From contig CP136067.1 of NCBI GenBank assembly GCA_032622095.1, forward strand, positions 121,927,030-121,991,029: a stretch of 64,000 nucleotides of DNA. The letters are read 5' to 3'. Positions 10,185 to 21,209 of the stretch are shown piece by piece. Position 1 is the first letter of the stretch. Every line of letters begins with the position of its first letter. A program made the position numbers and the translations under genes. Below the pieces are notes generated by a model. It did no database searches. It was not told the DNA's origin and was given only the letters and a program-made list of their open reading frames with translations. This stretch comes from Siphonodentalium dalli. Taxonomy: Eukaryota > Mollusca > Scaphopoda > Gadilida > Siphonodentaliidae.

Positions 10185-12315
10185 TCAATTTGAGAATCGT
10201 TTAGACAACAATATAAATTTTTGAACCCTCAGAAATATATCTATATTCTCTTCCAGTGATACTTCGCTGTTTCCATGTAACAGGGTTGCTATGCCTGGTC
10301 GGGTTATTAAACCTGCGAAGCACCTATTTCTTTCAGCAGAGAACCTGCGACAATAAAAAAGAAAATGTTCTGCTGTTTCTTCGGTACCACATATACATAA
10401 CGGATTATCTCTCAAGTGATTGCTGTGAAGATCATGATTTAAATTACTGCATTCCAGTCTTAGTCGACAATGGTATATATGGCTTGCTCTCGTATATGCA
10501 AATTCCAGATACCGAGGACGTTCTTTTGTACCGCTATTCAGAAAAACTTTAAAGTCTGAGAGTGTTTCACAGTTCCTCGCTTCTGGTTTTAACTTGTTCC
10601 AGAGATTGATAGATCGTGGAAGAAAGGATTTCTGATAAGTAACTGAGTTGCAGAAAGGTCATCTGATCTCGTGTCATATCCACTTGTGCGCGATACTTTA
10701 TTCGGAACAGCATTGTATAAGTAAGGGGGAGTTAGTTTTTTCGTCATTTTAAAATATAGTACAAGTTTAGAATGTTCTCTCCGTTTTGATAATGTGTCCC
10801 AACCAATTTCTTGGAGAACTATGTCTTTATTACAACTTCTAGTCCCACCGGTTACTAGTCTAGCTGCTTCGTATTGAATATCTTCTAAAGAATTGGCTTC
10901 TTCGCCTGTACAGTTATCCCATACTGAGGAAGCATATTCCAAGACAGGTCGAATATAGGATAAATAGATTCTTTCTAAAGTTCTTCTGTCAAGGATAAAT
11001 TTATATTTCCTCAGTATGTACATTCTTTTGGTCGCTCGATTTTCAATACTGCCGGTTGAATGTCAGACCCAAATGTTTATGTGTTTCCACCTCATCTATG
11101 CTCTCGTTGGCCATATTTAATACTGGTTGGTGTATGGGTAATTGTTTCCACGATACAAGCAAGGATTCTGTTTTCAATGGGTTAAATTTAACTGCCCAGG
11201 TTTTCGACCAGTTGAATATTTTGTGTAGGTCTGAATTTATCACCTCTGCAGCAATTATGGGATCTTCTATAGCAATATAAAGTGATGTATCATCAGCAAA
11301 TAAACGTATGTTGCATGTAATTCCTTCGACTATGTCGTTTACGTACACGAGAAAGAGAAGAGGGCCGAGTATGGATCCTTGAGGCACTCCTGCTTTAACT
11401 TCTTTCCATGGAGAATTAAAATTAGAAATTGTAACTCTTTGTTGTCTATTTTCGAGATAATTTTCCAAGAGTTTTAAAATTTTCCCTGTTATACCCATTC
11501 TTTTAAGCTTGAAAATGAGACCCCTGTGCCAAACTTTGTCAAACGCCTTGCTTATATCGCAGAACACACCCCTTATTTCCTTCCCGTCATCAAGGGCTGA
11601 GATAATATAGTGATAAATATCAATTAATTGGAATACGGTGCTATCATTCGGTGTAAATCCTGATTGTAAGTCGCTTAAAAGCTTATTAGTTCGGAGGTGT
11701 TTTGATATATGATAGAACAGACATTTTTCAAAAACCTTAGAAAGACAACTAAGCAAAGATACTGGTCGATAATTGGATGGATCGCTGGGATCTCCCTTTT
11801 TGAAAATTGGGCATACGTTTGCTTTTTTCCATTCTGATGGAAAGTACGATTTTTCAATGAAAATCTTGAAAGCAAATGCTAGTGGTTTGGCTAGCGATAT
11901 AGAACAATTTTTTTAAACTTTAGGACTAATACTGTCGTAACCGGCCGCTTTAGATGTTTTGATTGAGTTTAAACTTTCTAGTACACGTTCATAAGTAATT
12001 TCAATTTCATCTAGGCGTTTATTCGTCAGCCAATCAAAGAGGGGTGACTCTAACTTATCTTCGTCGGATATGGAAGAAATTTTACAAAAGTAGTTATTTA
12101 ATAAATCTGCCTTTTCATCGTGTCCGGTGAATACAATCTTATCTGTTTTCAGGGCTGGTATTGGTTTAGATTCCGGTTTCATTAGATGGTTTAGTGTTTT
12201 CCACCAGAGTGAGGAATCAGTGAAACAACTACCCAGTATTGACTGCGTTTTCTCCAAAGACTTTTGCTTGGAACGTCTAATTTTTGTTATAATTTCATTT
12301 CTTTTCTTTTTATAA
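10185..12315 (-). pseudogene. LINE ORF2, reverse transcriptase and C-terminal part (broken)
   Basis: The minus strand reads through RT in several frames. The finger region is at 12257-11913 (with KTSKAAGYDSISP). At 11910-11043 lie FCDISKAFDKVWH (motif A), GVPQGSILGPLLF (motif B) and LFADDTSLYI (motif C, both Asp kept). The thumb region is at 11023-10589 (YIRPVLEYASSVWD). At 10415-10185 there is a C-terminal Cys/His segment (CICGTEETAEHFLFYC). The frames are broken near 12345 (in an A11 run), 11905, 11045 (with loss of a few residues) and 10600. RT copies the element RNA at the nicked target. The catalytic residues survive but the ORF cannot make one protein. The family is jockey/CR1-like by motif style. 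Confidence 0.85.
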
Positions 12316-13845
12316 TTATTCCACGCTTCGACGGTACCTTTTTTTTTTTGCCGAATTATACAAACGTTTCCTTTGTCTCATAAGTTTACGTAGTTCACAT
12401 GTTAACCATTCAGGCTCATTTTGTCGAATTGTTACCTGTTTGTTTGGTATATAAAGGTTCGTGATATCAGTTATTTTTTTCGTTAGAGCTTCTGCTATTT
12501 CTTCATATCGAATTGCTGGGAGATCACTCTTAAAGTCCCACGCATTAAAGGCATTATTCATTGCGGAGTAATCGGCTCGATTATAATCCCATATCCTTCT
12601 TTTCGTGGTTCCACTCGGCTTCTTAACTTTCAAATTCATACGTAGTAATATTGGACAATGAAACCGAGTTAAATCTGAGAAGAATGGATCTAAGATTTCA
12701 TTCGATTCAACAATATCAGGGTTGTTTGTGAAATATAAGTCTATAAGAGAAGAAGTACTTTCTGTGAAGTATGTGGCTTGTTTAATTATTTGCGTTAAGC
12801 CAAAGCGCTGTTTAATATATTTAATTTGTTTACTTTCTAATGGTATTTGGTTTGAGTTAAAATCCCCAGTAATTATTATATGTGGGATATTAGAACGATC
12901 GCCCAATGCCAATTCAAGATTTGTATAAATTTTTTCCCATGTACTTATAGGTGTATTGGGTGGTCTATAAAAAGTGCCAAGCAAAAGTCTCTGTGTGGAG
13001 GTCGATACCTCTAGCCACACGCTCTCTATGTCAGGGATTTCCAGGTCAGTACGTCTTTTGATGTGAAATGAATCCCTTACATATACAGCAATACCACCAC
13101 CCAACGTTAGACGGTCTCTCCTTTGTGGGGCATGGAATCCCCTTATTGACAATTCGTTATCGGAATTTGCATTTGAGAGCCATGTTTCCGTAAATGAAAT
13201 AATATCAAAATTTCTGGCTTCTGCGGTGATTACATCTATTTTCGGTGCCAAACTTTGAATATTTAAACACATTAGGGTCAATACTTGCTTGTCTACGTTT
13301 CTTTCTGTCGGACCCGGGTTCTTTTCTATGTCAAATGCTCGGTTTAGAATAGATGATAATACCTCAGTCACCCATCTTCCAACTTCAGTCAGCGAATTCG
13401 TTATGTTTGACACGTGTCGTACCACAAATTTGTATATCGAAACTTTTCTCTGTGAGTATTTACTCTTAAGTCCTCCATTTCGCAGTTTAGTGTGAAATGT
13501 GGCTTGAATAATATTTCCAACTGATCTTTCGAAAGCAGAATCGGGCATACGACTCAGTTGACATCCCAGCTGTTTAAAATAATATCGTGGCAGAATGCAA
13601 TCGCATTTCAACATGTAGTATTTCAACACTATGACTAGTGCTATATGTGTAGGAATCCCCAATGTTCTTATCGTGAGATATGACAAAAGGTTGAATGTGC
13701 TCAAACCATCTAGTGGTTTTTCTCTTGTCCCTCTCAAAGCTCTTGAGTAATACATGCCGATTCTTGCCCTATGTGATACTAAGTCAATCATTTGAATGTG
13801 AATATAACAACGGCATTCTATACCAGAAGTACATAAAAAAGACAA
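12316..13845 (-). CDS. LINE ORF2 N-terminal part: 2A-like peptide and APE endonuclease
   Basis: A 509-residue open frame. Residues 1-171 precede a 2A-like motif at 172-179 (DIEKNPGP). The APE endonuclease follows at about 188-405 with Asn195 (CLNIQSL), Glu220 (TETWL), GGGIAVYV at 249-256, Asp328 and Asn330 (ITGDFNSN), and Asp369 (SLIDLYF). The last motif, normally SDH, reads SD-LTRF-H (390-396): a four-residue insertion separates Asp391 from His396, which may have inactivated this copy. The basic tail (KLMRQRKRLYNSAKKK) runs into an A11 tract, and slippage of one base there would join the frame to the RT part. The endonuclease nicks target DNA to prime reverse transcription. ORF1 of the same strand lies at 19481-20695. 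Confidence 0.85.
   Translation of the reverse strand: MSFLCTSGIECRCYIHIQMIDLVSHRARIGMYYSRALRGTREKPLDGLSTFNLLSYLTIRTLGIPTHIALVIVLKYYMLKCDCILPRYYFKQLGCQLSRMPDSAFERSVGNIIQATFHTKLRNGGLKSKYSQRKVSIYKFVVRHVSNITNSLTEVGRWVTEVLSSILNRAFDIEKNPGPTERNVDKQVLTLMCLNIQSLAPKIDVITAEARNFDIISFTETWLSNANSDNELSIRGFHAPQRRDRLTLGGGIAVYVRDSFHIKRRTDLEIPDIESVWLEVSTSTQRLLLGTFYRPPNTPISTWEKIYTNLELALGDRSNIPHIIITGDFNSNQIPLESKQIKYIKQRFGLTQIIKQATYFTESTSSLIDLYFTNNPDIVESNEILDPFFSDLTRFHCPILLRMNLKVKKPSGTTKRRIWDYNRADYSAMNNAFNAWDFKSDLPAIRYEEIAEALTKKITDITNLYIPNKQVTIRQNEPEWLTCELRKLMRQRKRLYNSAKKKRYRRSVE
13309..13332 (-). other. 2A-like ribosome-skipping motif
   Basis: Codons 172-179 of the ORF2 frame encode DIEKNPGP, matching the consensus D-(V/I)-E-x-N-P-G-P; separation would fall between Gly178 and Pro179. 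2A-like motifs are known near the N-terminus of ORF2 in some APE-type LINEs of marine invertebrates. The upstream 20 residues (TEVLSSILNRAF) are hydrophobic and helix-like, as in active 2As. Confidence 0.85.
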
Positions 13846-14739
13846 GAATCGATATGTACCAACATAGGTTCACATTTGAGGTGGGGATGGTCAGGTCAGC
13901 ATTAATTTCAGGTATCTTTGAAAAGTTAAAGTTGTTGTGCCTCGGCACAATGTTCAGGCTACAATGGGAATTAAAATGTGCATACTTGAGAAATAAGTAA
14001 ATGAGAACAAAATAAACATTCAAGAAATACATAATAAAATATAATAGGTGGTTTCGTAATCGAACCCATATATCGGTATAAGCTTAAATTTGCGTTATTT
14101 GTGATATGTGGGTAGAGCGGTAACTGTTTCTAACAGACCGACGATGTCTCATGCACCATCGGGCTGTCCAAAGCAGTCACCGCTTCACCCATAATTGATT
14201 CAATAAACGTCGGATCGGAAAAAGACCTGGCTTTTGTCATTATAACCATTCATTATTACATGGACAAATAGTTATAGGTATGTATCTTTCCCATGTGATT
14301 CGGTCTACGACAAAACAGAACAACTTTAAATTTCGAATAGTGATATTCGAATTTGGGTGGACAAACGAATTGACGTACAGTCGGATGGATGGATGTCCTC
14401 ACTATATTCTCGATTTCTTACGTCTAATTAGCAATAATGACCCTTGTAAGATATGCTACCCAGGATACAAAAGTATCGCCGCATCGATTTTCATATCAAA
14501 GGGAAGTGGACCTTTAATTTAATTATATATAGCTTCGAGATCTAAAAACCAGTCTGTGTCTCATTGCTTGTAAGAGAATATGTCGTTGAGACAGTGCTAT
14601 GATAAAACAGACCAAGAACAGTTACTGTAGTTTCACGTCGTGTCGTCTCTCCACACCACTCAGAACAAGAAAACTAAGATGCATGCATCAGGTCGGCCGT
14701 GAACTATCTACCATATAATTGTTGTAGCTATCGATTATA
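13846..14739. other. Non-coding, with an 83-bp hairpin at 14109-14191
   Basis: No supported gene is present. At 14109-14191, tgggtagagcggtaactg pairs with cagtcaccgcttcaccca and an inner pair (acagaccgacgatg with ccatcgggctgt) extends the stem. The arm resembles a tRNA A box, but there is no B box. Confidence 0.55.
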
Positions 14740-15122
14740 CACTTTGAAACACCTGTCTGTGTGTATGTATGTGTGTGTGTATGCATGAATGCATGAATGC
14801 ATGTGTGTATGTGTTATAGACTCTAACACTGCTCGAATTTGGTATTTAACGTGTCAACTTGACCTCGCTCATAGGCATGTTTCTGGACCTTGACCGATCC
14901 GACTAAAAATTTGTGTGTAGGACTACTTCGATCCCGGGAGGAATATGGACGGGTCCAATTTCACGTGGGACCATGTTCTCGAACGTGCTGATATAGGCAT
15001 GTTTCTGGACCAATTGAACAATAGTTTGGCCAGACGCTGTATATACTGGGTACTGTCCAGATGGAGGCGATCACAAAAAAAATCCCTAACTAGCCCGAAC
15101 GAAGTCGAGTACATCAGCTAGT
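14740..15122 (+). mobile_element. Helitron-like non-autonomous unit 1 (decayed)
   Basis: It opens with a GTGTATG/GCATGAAT microsatellite (14758-14815) and ends cgaagtcgagtacatcagctagt. This is reminiscent of a dispersed non-autonomous Helitron-type family ending in CGAAG...CAGCTAGT. The call relies on terminal pattern only. Confidence 0.45.
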
Positions 15123-15624
15123 TTAATATATATTTTGGACATTTGTCTGTCTGTTTGTCTGTTAGCTATGGCCGGGAAAACTGCCGGACAGATTTGACGA
15201 AATTTGATACCTAGGGGAAATTATTTCCAGTGAGTATTTTGGACGGGTCAAATCTTGATCCCGACCTGATTTTGACATTCAAAAAGATCAATTCAAGGTC
15301 AAATCTGGTAAAACGGAAGTATTTCAACGAAATTTGATACCTACTGTTACTTTTGTCCCAGGAGTGTTTCGGGTGGGTCAAATCATGACCCTGACCTGAT
15401 CTTGACATTCAAAATTGTCAATTCAAGGTCAAATCGGGTATAAAGCCGGGCGGATTTCGACGGGTACTTTTGTCGTGACTTTTGTCCGGGGAGTGTTTTG
15501 GACGGGTCAAATCGTGACCCCGACATGACCTTCACCTTTAAAATAGTCAATTCAAGGTTAAATCGCGCATTTCTCCGAAAATCAGAGGGGAACATCCCGG
15601 ACGAAGTGGGGTCCACGAGCTACT
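15123..15624 (+). mobile_element. Helitron-like unit 2 with three ~145-bp internal repeats
   Basis: It begins with a gtctgtctgtttgtctg run, then a gacgaaatttgatacc block, and ends acgaagtggggtccacgagctact. The end is parallel to unit 1, which directly abuts it. Internally a ~145-bp segment with the landmarks gggtcaaatc, gacct and caattcaaggt is repeated three times (about 15235, 15365 and 15500). Confidence 0.5.
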
Positions 15625-17067
15625 ATTATATATTTCTAGATTTAGTTACAAACTAAATACCTGTATATTGTACAAAGAAATGTTTGACAAATATATCTGT
15701 ATCAATATTACCATACGGGTCATTAAAATAGATACGACGAAACAAATTTTGAAGGGTGCATGTATCAGGTAAATTTTTATATTTCAAATGATGACAGGAA
15801 TGCAGAAAGTTGAAGTACCTACGTAATACTGGCTATCCGCATGAAGAGATATACATGTATATAAAAACCAGATGAGGGATATGTCTGTACAGTTGCTAAA
15901 CAATTCAGTCATGCAAAAGAGGATCAAAGAGTAAGATACCAAATTGCTGCCTGTGGTAATGTTTTTTAACGAAATTCGGGAAAATTAGATTACTCTCACC
16001 CTGGTTATCCAGAAGATAATTGTGGAATCTGATGACGATCGGACAAGGGGTCTCGTCTGTAGGATCAACCAAATTATTTAGCCATAAAAATAGTAAAATT
16101 GAAGATCACCGCTGGCAGTGATGTCTTCACAAGGACAGTTTGAGAACAAAATATGGCTCACATCTAGCGGTGACCCAAAATATCCACATAAGAAAAAGTT
16201 CTCCAATAAAAGCTGGCTGCAGGGTGCGCCAATTGATTCAAATTCGAAATTTAGCAGGGTGTACTGCTTGTGGCCATGTTTTCCCCGCAAATTTGATAGA
16301 CTGATGGACAAAACCACTGAATCCGTTGAATCAATATACATGTATACATGGATTAATTTATATGCATTGTTATACACAGTACTGGTATATAAAGGTACTG
16401 AAAATAACTATATTACTAGTATACACAAAATAAACCATATATCATGGCTATGGGTTCTAATATCCGAACATGACAGCTGAGAACTTGGTGTGAATTAAAG
16501 AGTGGTGGTTTCTCAAGCATATCTAACCCTCCACGTTAGAAACATGCCATTAATTGTCATAAGTATAATCTAGCTTGAGGACAGAAGTGATCCATAAAAC
16601 CCCCTTAATTCAACCAGGTCCTCGCGCGATGTATGATCGATCACATGATGATCTAGGGGGATTAGAATTGATGTATAAAAACAGCACTGCATGTAAATAT
16701 AAAATAAAATAGTGCTACATCTTATTACAGATTATTGCCATATATAATCAGTGATTATACAGACAGTCTGACAAAATAAAGTTTCAGTGACACTCTATCC
16801 GAAGAGGGGAATAATTTCATCTGTTACAGTCAATGGAGCAATTATGAATCTGGAAAGGTGAAATTTCTAAGTAATACTAGATATCGACATGACGCGATAA
16901 AATATAACGTAAATGCAATATGGCCGCTGGCGACCATTTTTTCCTATGAAATTAAAAAAATATTTGATAGCTCTCATCTGATAGATCAATATCAAGATAA
17001 ATATGAAGTTTGGTGATGATCGGATGAGTGAAGTGGACTGTGGTCTGTGCTAAACGGTTTAGTAATG
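15625..17067. other. Non-coding, decayed repeats
   Basis: No supported gene. Two loosely similar segments (about 15785-16060 and 16826-17050) share aatactrgctatc-type and gatgatcgga blocks, which suggests two old copies of one repeat. Confidence 0.4.
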
Positions 17068-17368
17068 CTTAAAAAGATTCTTACCTTAATATTTTTATGT
17101 TCACTTTATAAACTTCACTGAGTCATCTTTGTCATGTATTGAATTTGATATCTTTTGTTAACAGTTTATAAATCATGTATGTCTCATGTTTGTTATTTTA
17201 ATTTATGTGTTTATTATCATTAAATAAAGTTGCATTCCTTAAAAAGATTCTTACCTCAATGTTTTTATGTTCACTTTATAAACTCCACTGAGTCATCTTT
17301 GTCATGTATTTAATTTGATATCTTTTGTTAACAGTTTATAAATTATGTATGTCTCGTGTTCGTTATTA
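17068..17368 (+). repeat. 170-bp direct tandem duplication
   Basis: cttaaaaagattcttacc starts at 17068 and at 17238, and the two copies match with few differences through to about 17205 and 17368. No coding content. Confidence 0.85.
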
Positions 17369-19480
17369 TATTATATACACTTTATAGTGTGTTTTCAGAA
17401 CGAAAACAAATTGAATAAAATCAACAAATTTGTAAATTTAAAAACAATTCAAACGTTGTTGTATTCCATGTCCCAGCCCGGACATATACACCAAATTTCA
17501 ATAATATTCATTGAGAAACAACGGACCAAACGCTATATAACACCCGTATACATCTTTTATTCCGTATCGGACTCGGGTACATGTTATAGTAGGTACCGAA
17601 TTGACACACGTCGACTGGGCGAGTTGGCCCTGGGGCGATTAGGCCGATACCGGCACATTCTAGAATTTACCGTATGTATCCGTTTACGCGTAGTTTACTT
17701 TAGAAAGTTCCGCAATTAATACCGTAAATAGAGCGACCTTATTTGACAGAGAATGCCTCTGTTATTGATTATCAAGTTGCTGTACATTAAAAACGACAAA
17801 TTCACATGCTCGTTCAAGCGCAGTTAGTCTATTTTCCCCATGTTAAAGTACATCCACGAATACTAAATAACGCTAACCTACTGCCGAATGTTTGACACGA
17901 CAACTGTTAACATATTTGGGCTGAATTCATCTGACGCGGTATTATTCCTCAAAATAAACAACAAAACCATCGTTACTTGGAAATGTAGTTTGGGCTAACA
18001 TTTACATAAATCCTCCAGATCAATTATCCGACACACACGTCAGATGAAAAAGTCACATGAAGTAACCGGCCAAATTGGCCGAAATGATCAGTTTTGTGCG
18101 AAAAGCAAGTGTTCGTATTTAATTGTTAGACGGTCACGTGTCACATTCTTTTTACCGTTTTCACGATCAGACTGAGCTCGCACTGTTACGCAAGTCCAGT
18201 ATAGCAGGGGACTGAACTCTATCTTGCACTCTGGCTCGGCGGTCACCAATTCGCATAATGTAAGCTTATACAGTTGCTATCGAAACATGCTACATGTGTG
18301 ATATAAGGTCGTACTGAAAACACAATATGCATTACAACTAATAAATATTCAATAAAGTTCGCATATGACGTCATACGTTTCTCCGTTGTGGCTCAGTTTC
18401 TAATGATAAATTTCCTTGAGACCAAATTCTTATATTCTGTGCGATGGTAGTTAAAAATATGATAAACCACCTAGATTAATTTTGTTAAAATAACAACACA
18501 ACTTAATATATAATTTCTTTTTTAATAGAGAATAAAAGAACAGGTTCAGTCGACGTTATCTCAGCCTATTAGAGTCCACTAACCCCTCTTGTTGCGACCC
18601 TTCCCGAAAGTTCGAAATGGAAGGGAACGCCGAAAGGCCGCGGAGTCACGTACAGAGAAACTGATGACGGCTTTACATATGCGGTTCATACATGTATACA
18701 CAAAACGTTTGAATTTTGTAGACTTGCACCATTTTGGACACGTGCGTCTGCAGTCAAGCTGGCTGTTACTGGTCATATATCAAAAGATATTTCCAATCTT
18801 CTGTCCACCGGCAGCAATGCACAGCTTGACTACAGTCGCCTGTGTTAATAATATATTCATGCCATAGTTATTTCAGAATTTCAGAACACTGACCCTTTTG
18901 AGAATATTAACATGGAGTAATTATTTTTCTACCGCGTATAAATTATGAAAATAATAATAGACGTATTTGCTATCTTAGCACGGCATGTGTGTATTTTTAA
19001 GGCTTTTAAGGTTTTAAGGTCTCGTTCACAAGATTATTCATATATATCCAATCACTGACCCTTTTGAAAAGAGTAATATGTACCAATTCTTTAAAATTTG
19101 TTTCTGTTTGATTGTTTTATTTTATTTATTTTTGTCCACGTGTAAGTAAGTACATAAGTAAATGATAAATAAATATAAATTCACTGATACATGTTATTTA
19201 TTATATATTAACATGATTACTTAGAATGTGTCTTGTAAATTGACATGTAAGTCTATATGTCTTGCAAATTGACATGTAAATTGACATGTAAATTTAAGTT
19301 TAAAGTCAATGATTTATTCCAAAATCAATGGAACAATGTCCAATTATGTACATGAATGTGAATGCAAAGCTTGAGCAATCACTTGTAAAGGAAAACGAAG
19401 ACGAGAAAGTAGAACGGCTGGACTACCCACAATAGGAATGCATGTATGGTCATGCTATAGTTTGATTGGTGGCAATGCAC
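17369..19480. other. Non-coding stretch between antisense LINE ORF2 and ORF1
   Basis: No supported gene. Around 17608-17650 there is a short GC-rich patch (gggcgagttggccctggggc). At 18585-18640 another GC-rich patch contains cttcccgaaagttcg. The remainder is AT-rich. Confidence 0.5.
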
Positions 19481-20695
19481 TCAGAAACCACCGGTGTAGA
19501 GAACCCAAGAGACCCCGATTGATTCCTCAAGGTCATACATTTGACCTAACGTTGTTATGCGTTGGACCTTTCCGTAGAGTGGTTGAACAAAAATAACACT
19601 GTCATAGGTCCAAGTTTTCTCTATTTTCTTGTCCTTGACGTACTGGCGACATCTACCGGCCATAAAAGATCTCACTTTTGTCAGATGTTCGTTGACATAA
19701 ACACCTCTGCGGGCTGGTTTCCCCTTTAACAGCACACGAGCTTTGTAAAATCGTCTCCTCGATCGATATGAAACGAATTTCACAAGAATAGAACGATCCT
19801 TCCGTTTAGGGTGCACATTGCTTGCTCCGCCTGGCTCCCCGGACATATTTACATTCTGGGATTCACGGACGATTTCTCCCGAACGATGGCTTCGATCTAT
19901 TTCGATCTCTTCCACCCGAATTCCCATATCATCAGCGAGATCGCGAATTAATGAATCAGTGCTCTCCCTGTCGTTCTCCGTAATACCAGAAACACGCAAG
20001 GAATTTCGCATACTGTAAGACCTCAGGTCGTCCACGGAATCCTGCAGCTGCGTTATTTCTCGTTTTTGACTGTTGACAATGTCTTCCAATTTCGAAATTC
20101 TGTTATCAAATGACAATGCAACTTTGTCGACTGCTTTTTTGACTTCAGTTTCAACATTTTCAGCGAAAACTGACTTCAGAGATTGTCGCACAGATGGGCT
20201 CTGGAATGCTGCTATTATTCCTGCAATAAGCTCACTTTCAGGGGGTGCTCTCTGGAAGATAGGCCGCGAAGCATCAAATCCCGGGTATGGTGGGACTGGT
20301 GTCAATTGACGAAAAGATGTGTTTCCAGGATATCGTGGCATCATAGAACCATTTTGCCAATGAGATGGCTGAGCCCCTTGAGTGTAAGCATGTTGGATCA
20401 TTGGTGAGCCTTGCTGATATCCCCCGGATGAATAGTCCGGTACCACCATTGTGCTGTTTGCATAAGGATATCCGAAAACAGAACCTGAATCATTTAGGGT
20501 TTCGTCCCTTTGCTTCTTCGTGTCGATCGATTCCAACACACTGTCATCCGACCCCCTATTACGTTTTGGTGTAGTCGTGTCTGTTAAACTTGCTTGTTGT
20601 CCACCACTCATTGTTTGCTCCGGTTTGCTTTGGACAGAACTGTCAACACGTATATTGTCTGTTGTTGTGACTTGTGCAGTCCCGTTACTCAACAT
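19481..20695 (-). CDS. LINE ORF1 protein (coiled coil plus RRM-like)
   Basis: An intact 404-residue frame. The N-terminal 150 residues are low-complexity (G, Q, P, Y and S), with a basic patch at 43-62 that could be a nuclear signal. Residues about 185-228 form heptads of a coiled coil (ISKLEDIVNSQKREITQLQ). An RRM-like domain follows at 231-320 (NSLRVSGI, then IEIDRSHRSG and SILVKFVSY). A C-terminal domain at 325-404 has GVYVNEHLTKVR. This is the arrangement of L1/L2/CR1-type ORF1 proteins, which trimerise and bind element RNA. It lies on the same strand as, and upstream of, the 2A/endonuclease ORF at 12316-13845. The length looks complete, in contrast with the broken ORF2, so this copy may be younger or a separate insertion. 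Confidence 0.8.
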   Translation of the reverse strand: MLSNGTAQVTTTDNIRVDSSVQSKPEQTMSGGQQASLTDTTTPKRNRGSDDSVLESIDTKKQRDETLNDSGSVFGYPYANSTMVVPDYSSGGYQQGSPMIQHAYTQGAQPSHWQNGSMMPRYPGNTSFRQLTPVPPYPGFDASRPIFQRAPPESELIAGIIAAFQSPSVRQSLKSVFAENVETEVKKAVDKVALSFDNRISKLEDIVNSQKREITQLQDSVDDLRSYSMRNSLRVSGITENDRESTDSLIRDLADDMGIRVEEIEIDRSHRSGEIVRESQNVNMSGEPGGASNVHPKRKDRSILVKFVSYRSRRRFYKARVLLKGKPARRGVYVNEHLTKVRSFMAGRCRQYVKDKKIEKTWTYDSVIFVQPLYGKVQRITTLGQMYDLEESIGVSWVLYTGGF

Positions 20696-21196
20696 GTTTA
20701 CGCCTACAAGGCTGACTGGTCACCTTGTACAGTTAATTAAGGTCAACTACACACTGTCTCCTGCTTCGGAATTGCTCGCCGGCGAGGTCAGAGGTCAACC
20801 AAAAATTCAATTGTGGTTTGTGTGCATAAATCCACCAATTGTATACATTTGGAACAGTGATTTGGAACAGTGATTTGACGACTATGCCGATAGAAATAGT
20901 GGGATAATTCTTTTATCAGTGGGACTCCTGCGTGCTAGGAGTACATACGAGCAGACCGTTTTCAAACAATTACATACAATTTCAAAAGTCAACAAAAATA
21001 ATCAGTTCATCTTGGCATGGGCATATTTCAAGGAATTGACAAAAATTATCAACTTGCCAGCGAGAAAACACATCCGAAATATCAATCCATAACATCCAAC
21101 CGACGAATAGCTATTTTTATTCCATTTTACATCATTTATTCACCGATTTTCCGGGAGCCGATTTAATTTAGTTGTCCACCATTACACCGGAAGTAG
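20696..21196 (-). other. Probable 5' leader of the antisense LINE
   Basis: About 500 bp lie between the ORF1 start and the 13-bp repeat. On the minus strand it begins ctacttccggtgtaatgg. It contains a 15-bp tandem (tttggaacagtga, 20850-20876). The assignment is by position. Confidence 0.45.
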
Positions 21197-21209
21197 TAAT
21201 AATGACTTG
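21197..21209 (+). repeat. 13-bp target-site duplication, right copy
   Basis: taataatgacttg is identical to 9487-9499 and is read in the same codon register (SNNDL) in both places. Confidence 0.6.

Larger units (their letters stand above)
9500..21196 (-). mobile_element. 11.7-kb insertion carrying an antisense LINE
   Basis: The segment between the two 13-bp repeats holds, on the minus strand, an intact LINE ORF1 (20695-19481) and a decayed ORF2 (13845-10185). The implied 5' end is at 21196 and the 3' end at 9500. The ~5.5 kb between ORF1 and ORF2 is too long for a normal inter-ORF spacer and contains Helitron-like repeats, so later insertions are likely. The plus-strand sequences on either side look like two halves of another LINE. 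I infer a LINE-into-LINE insertion; alternatively the ORF1 and ORF2 pieces come from separate events. Confidence 0.55.

Noticed and set aside
14109-14191. tRNA gene
   Set aside because: The A-box-like sequence is one arm of a hairpin, and there is no B box.
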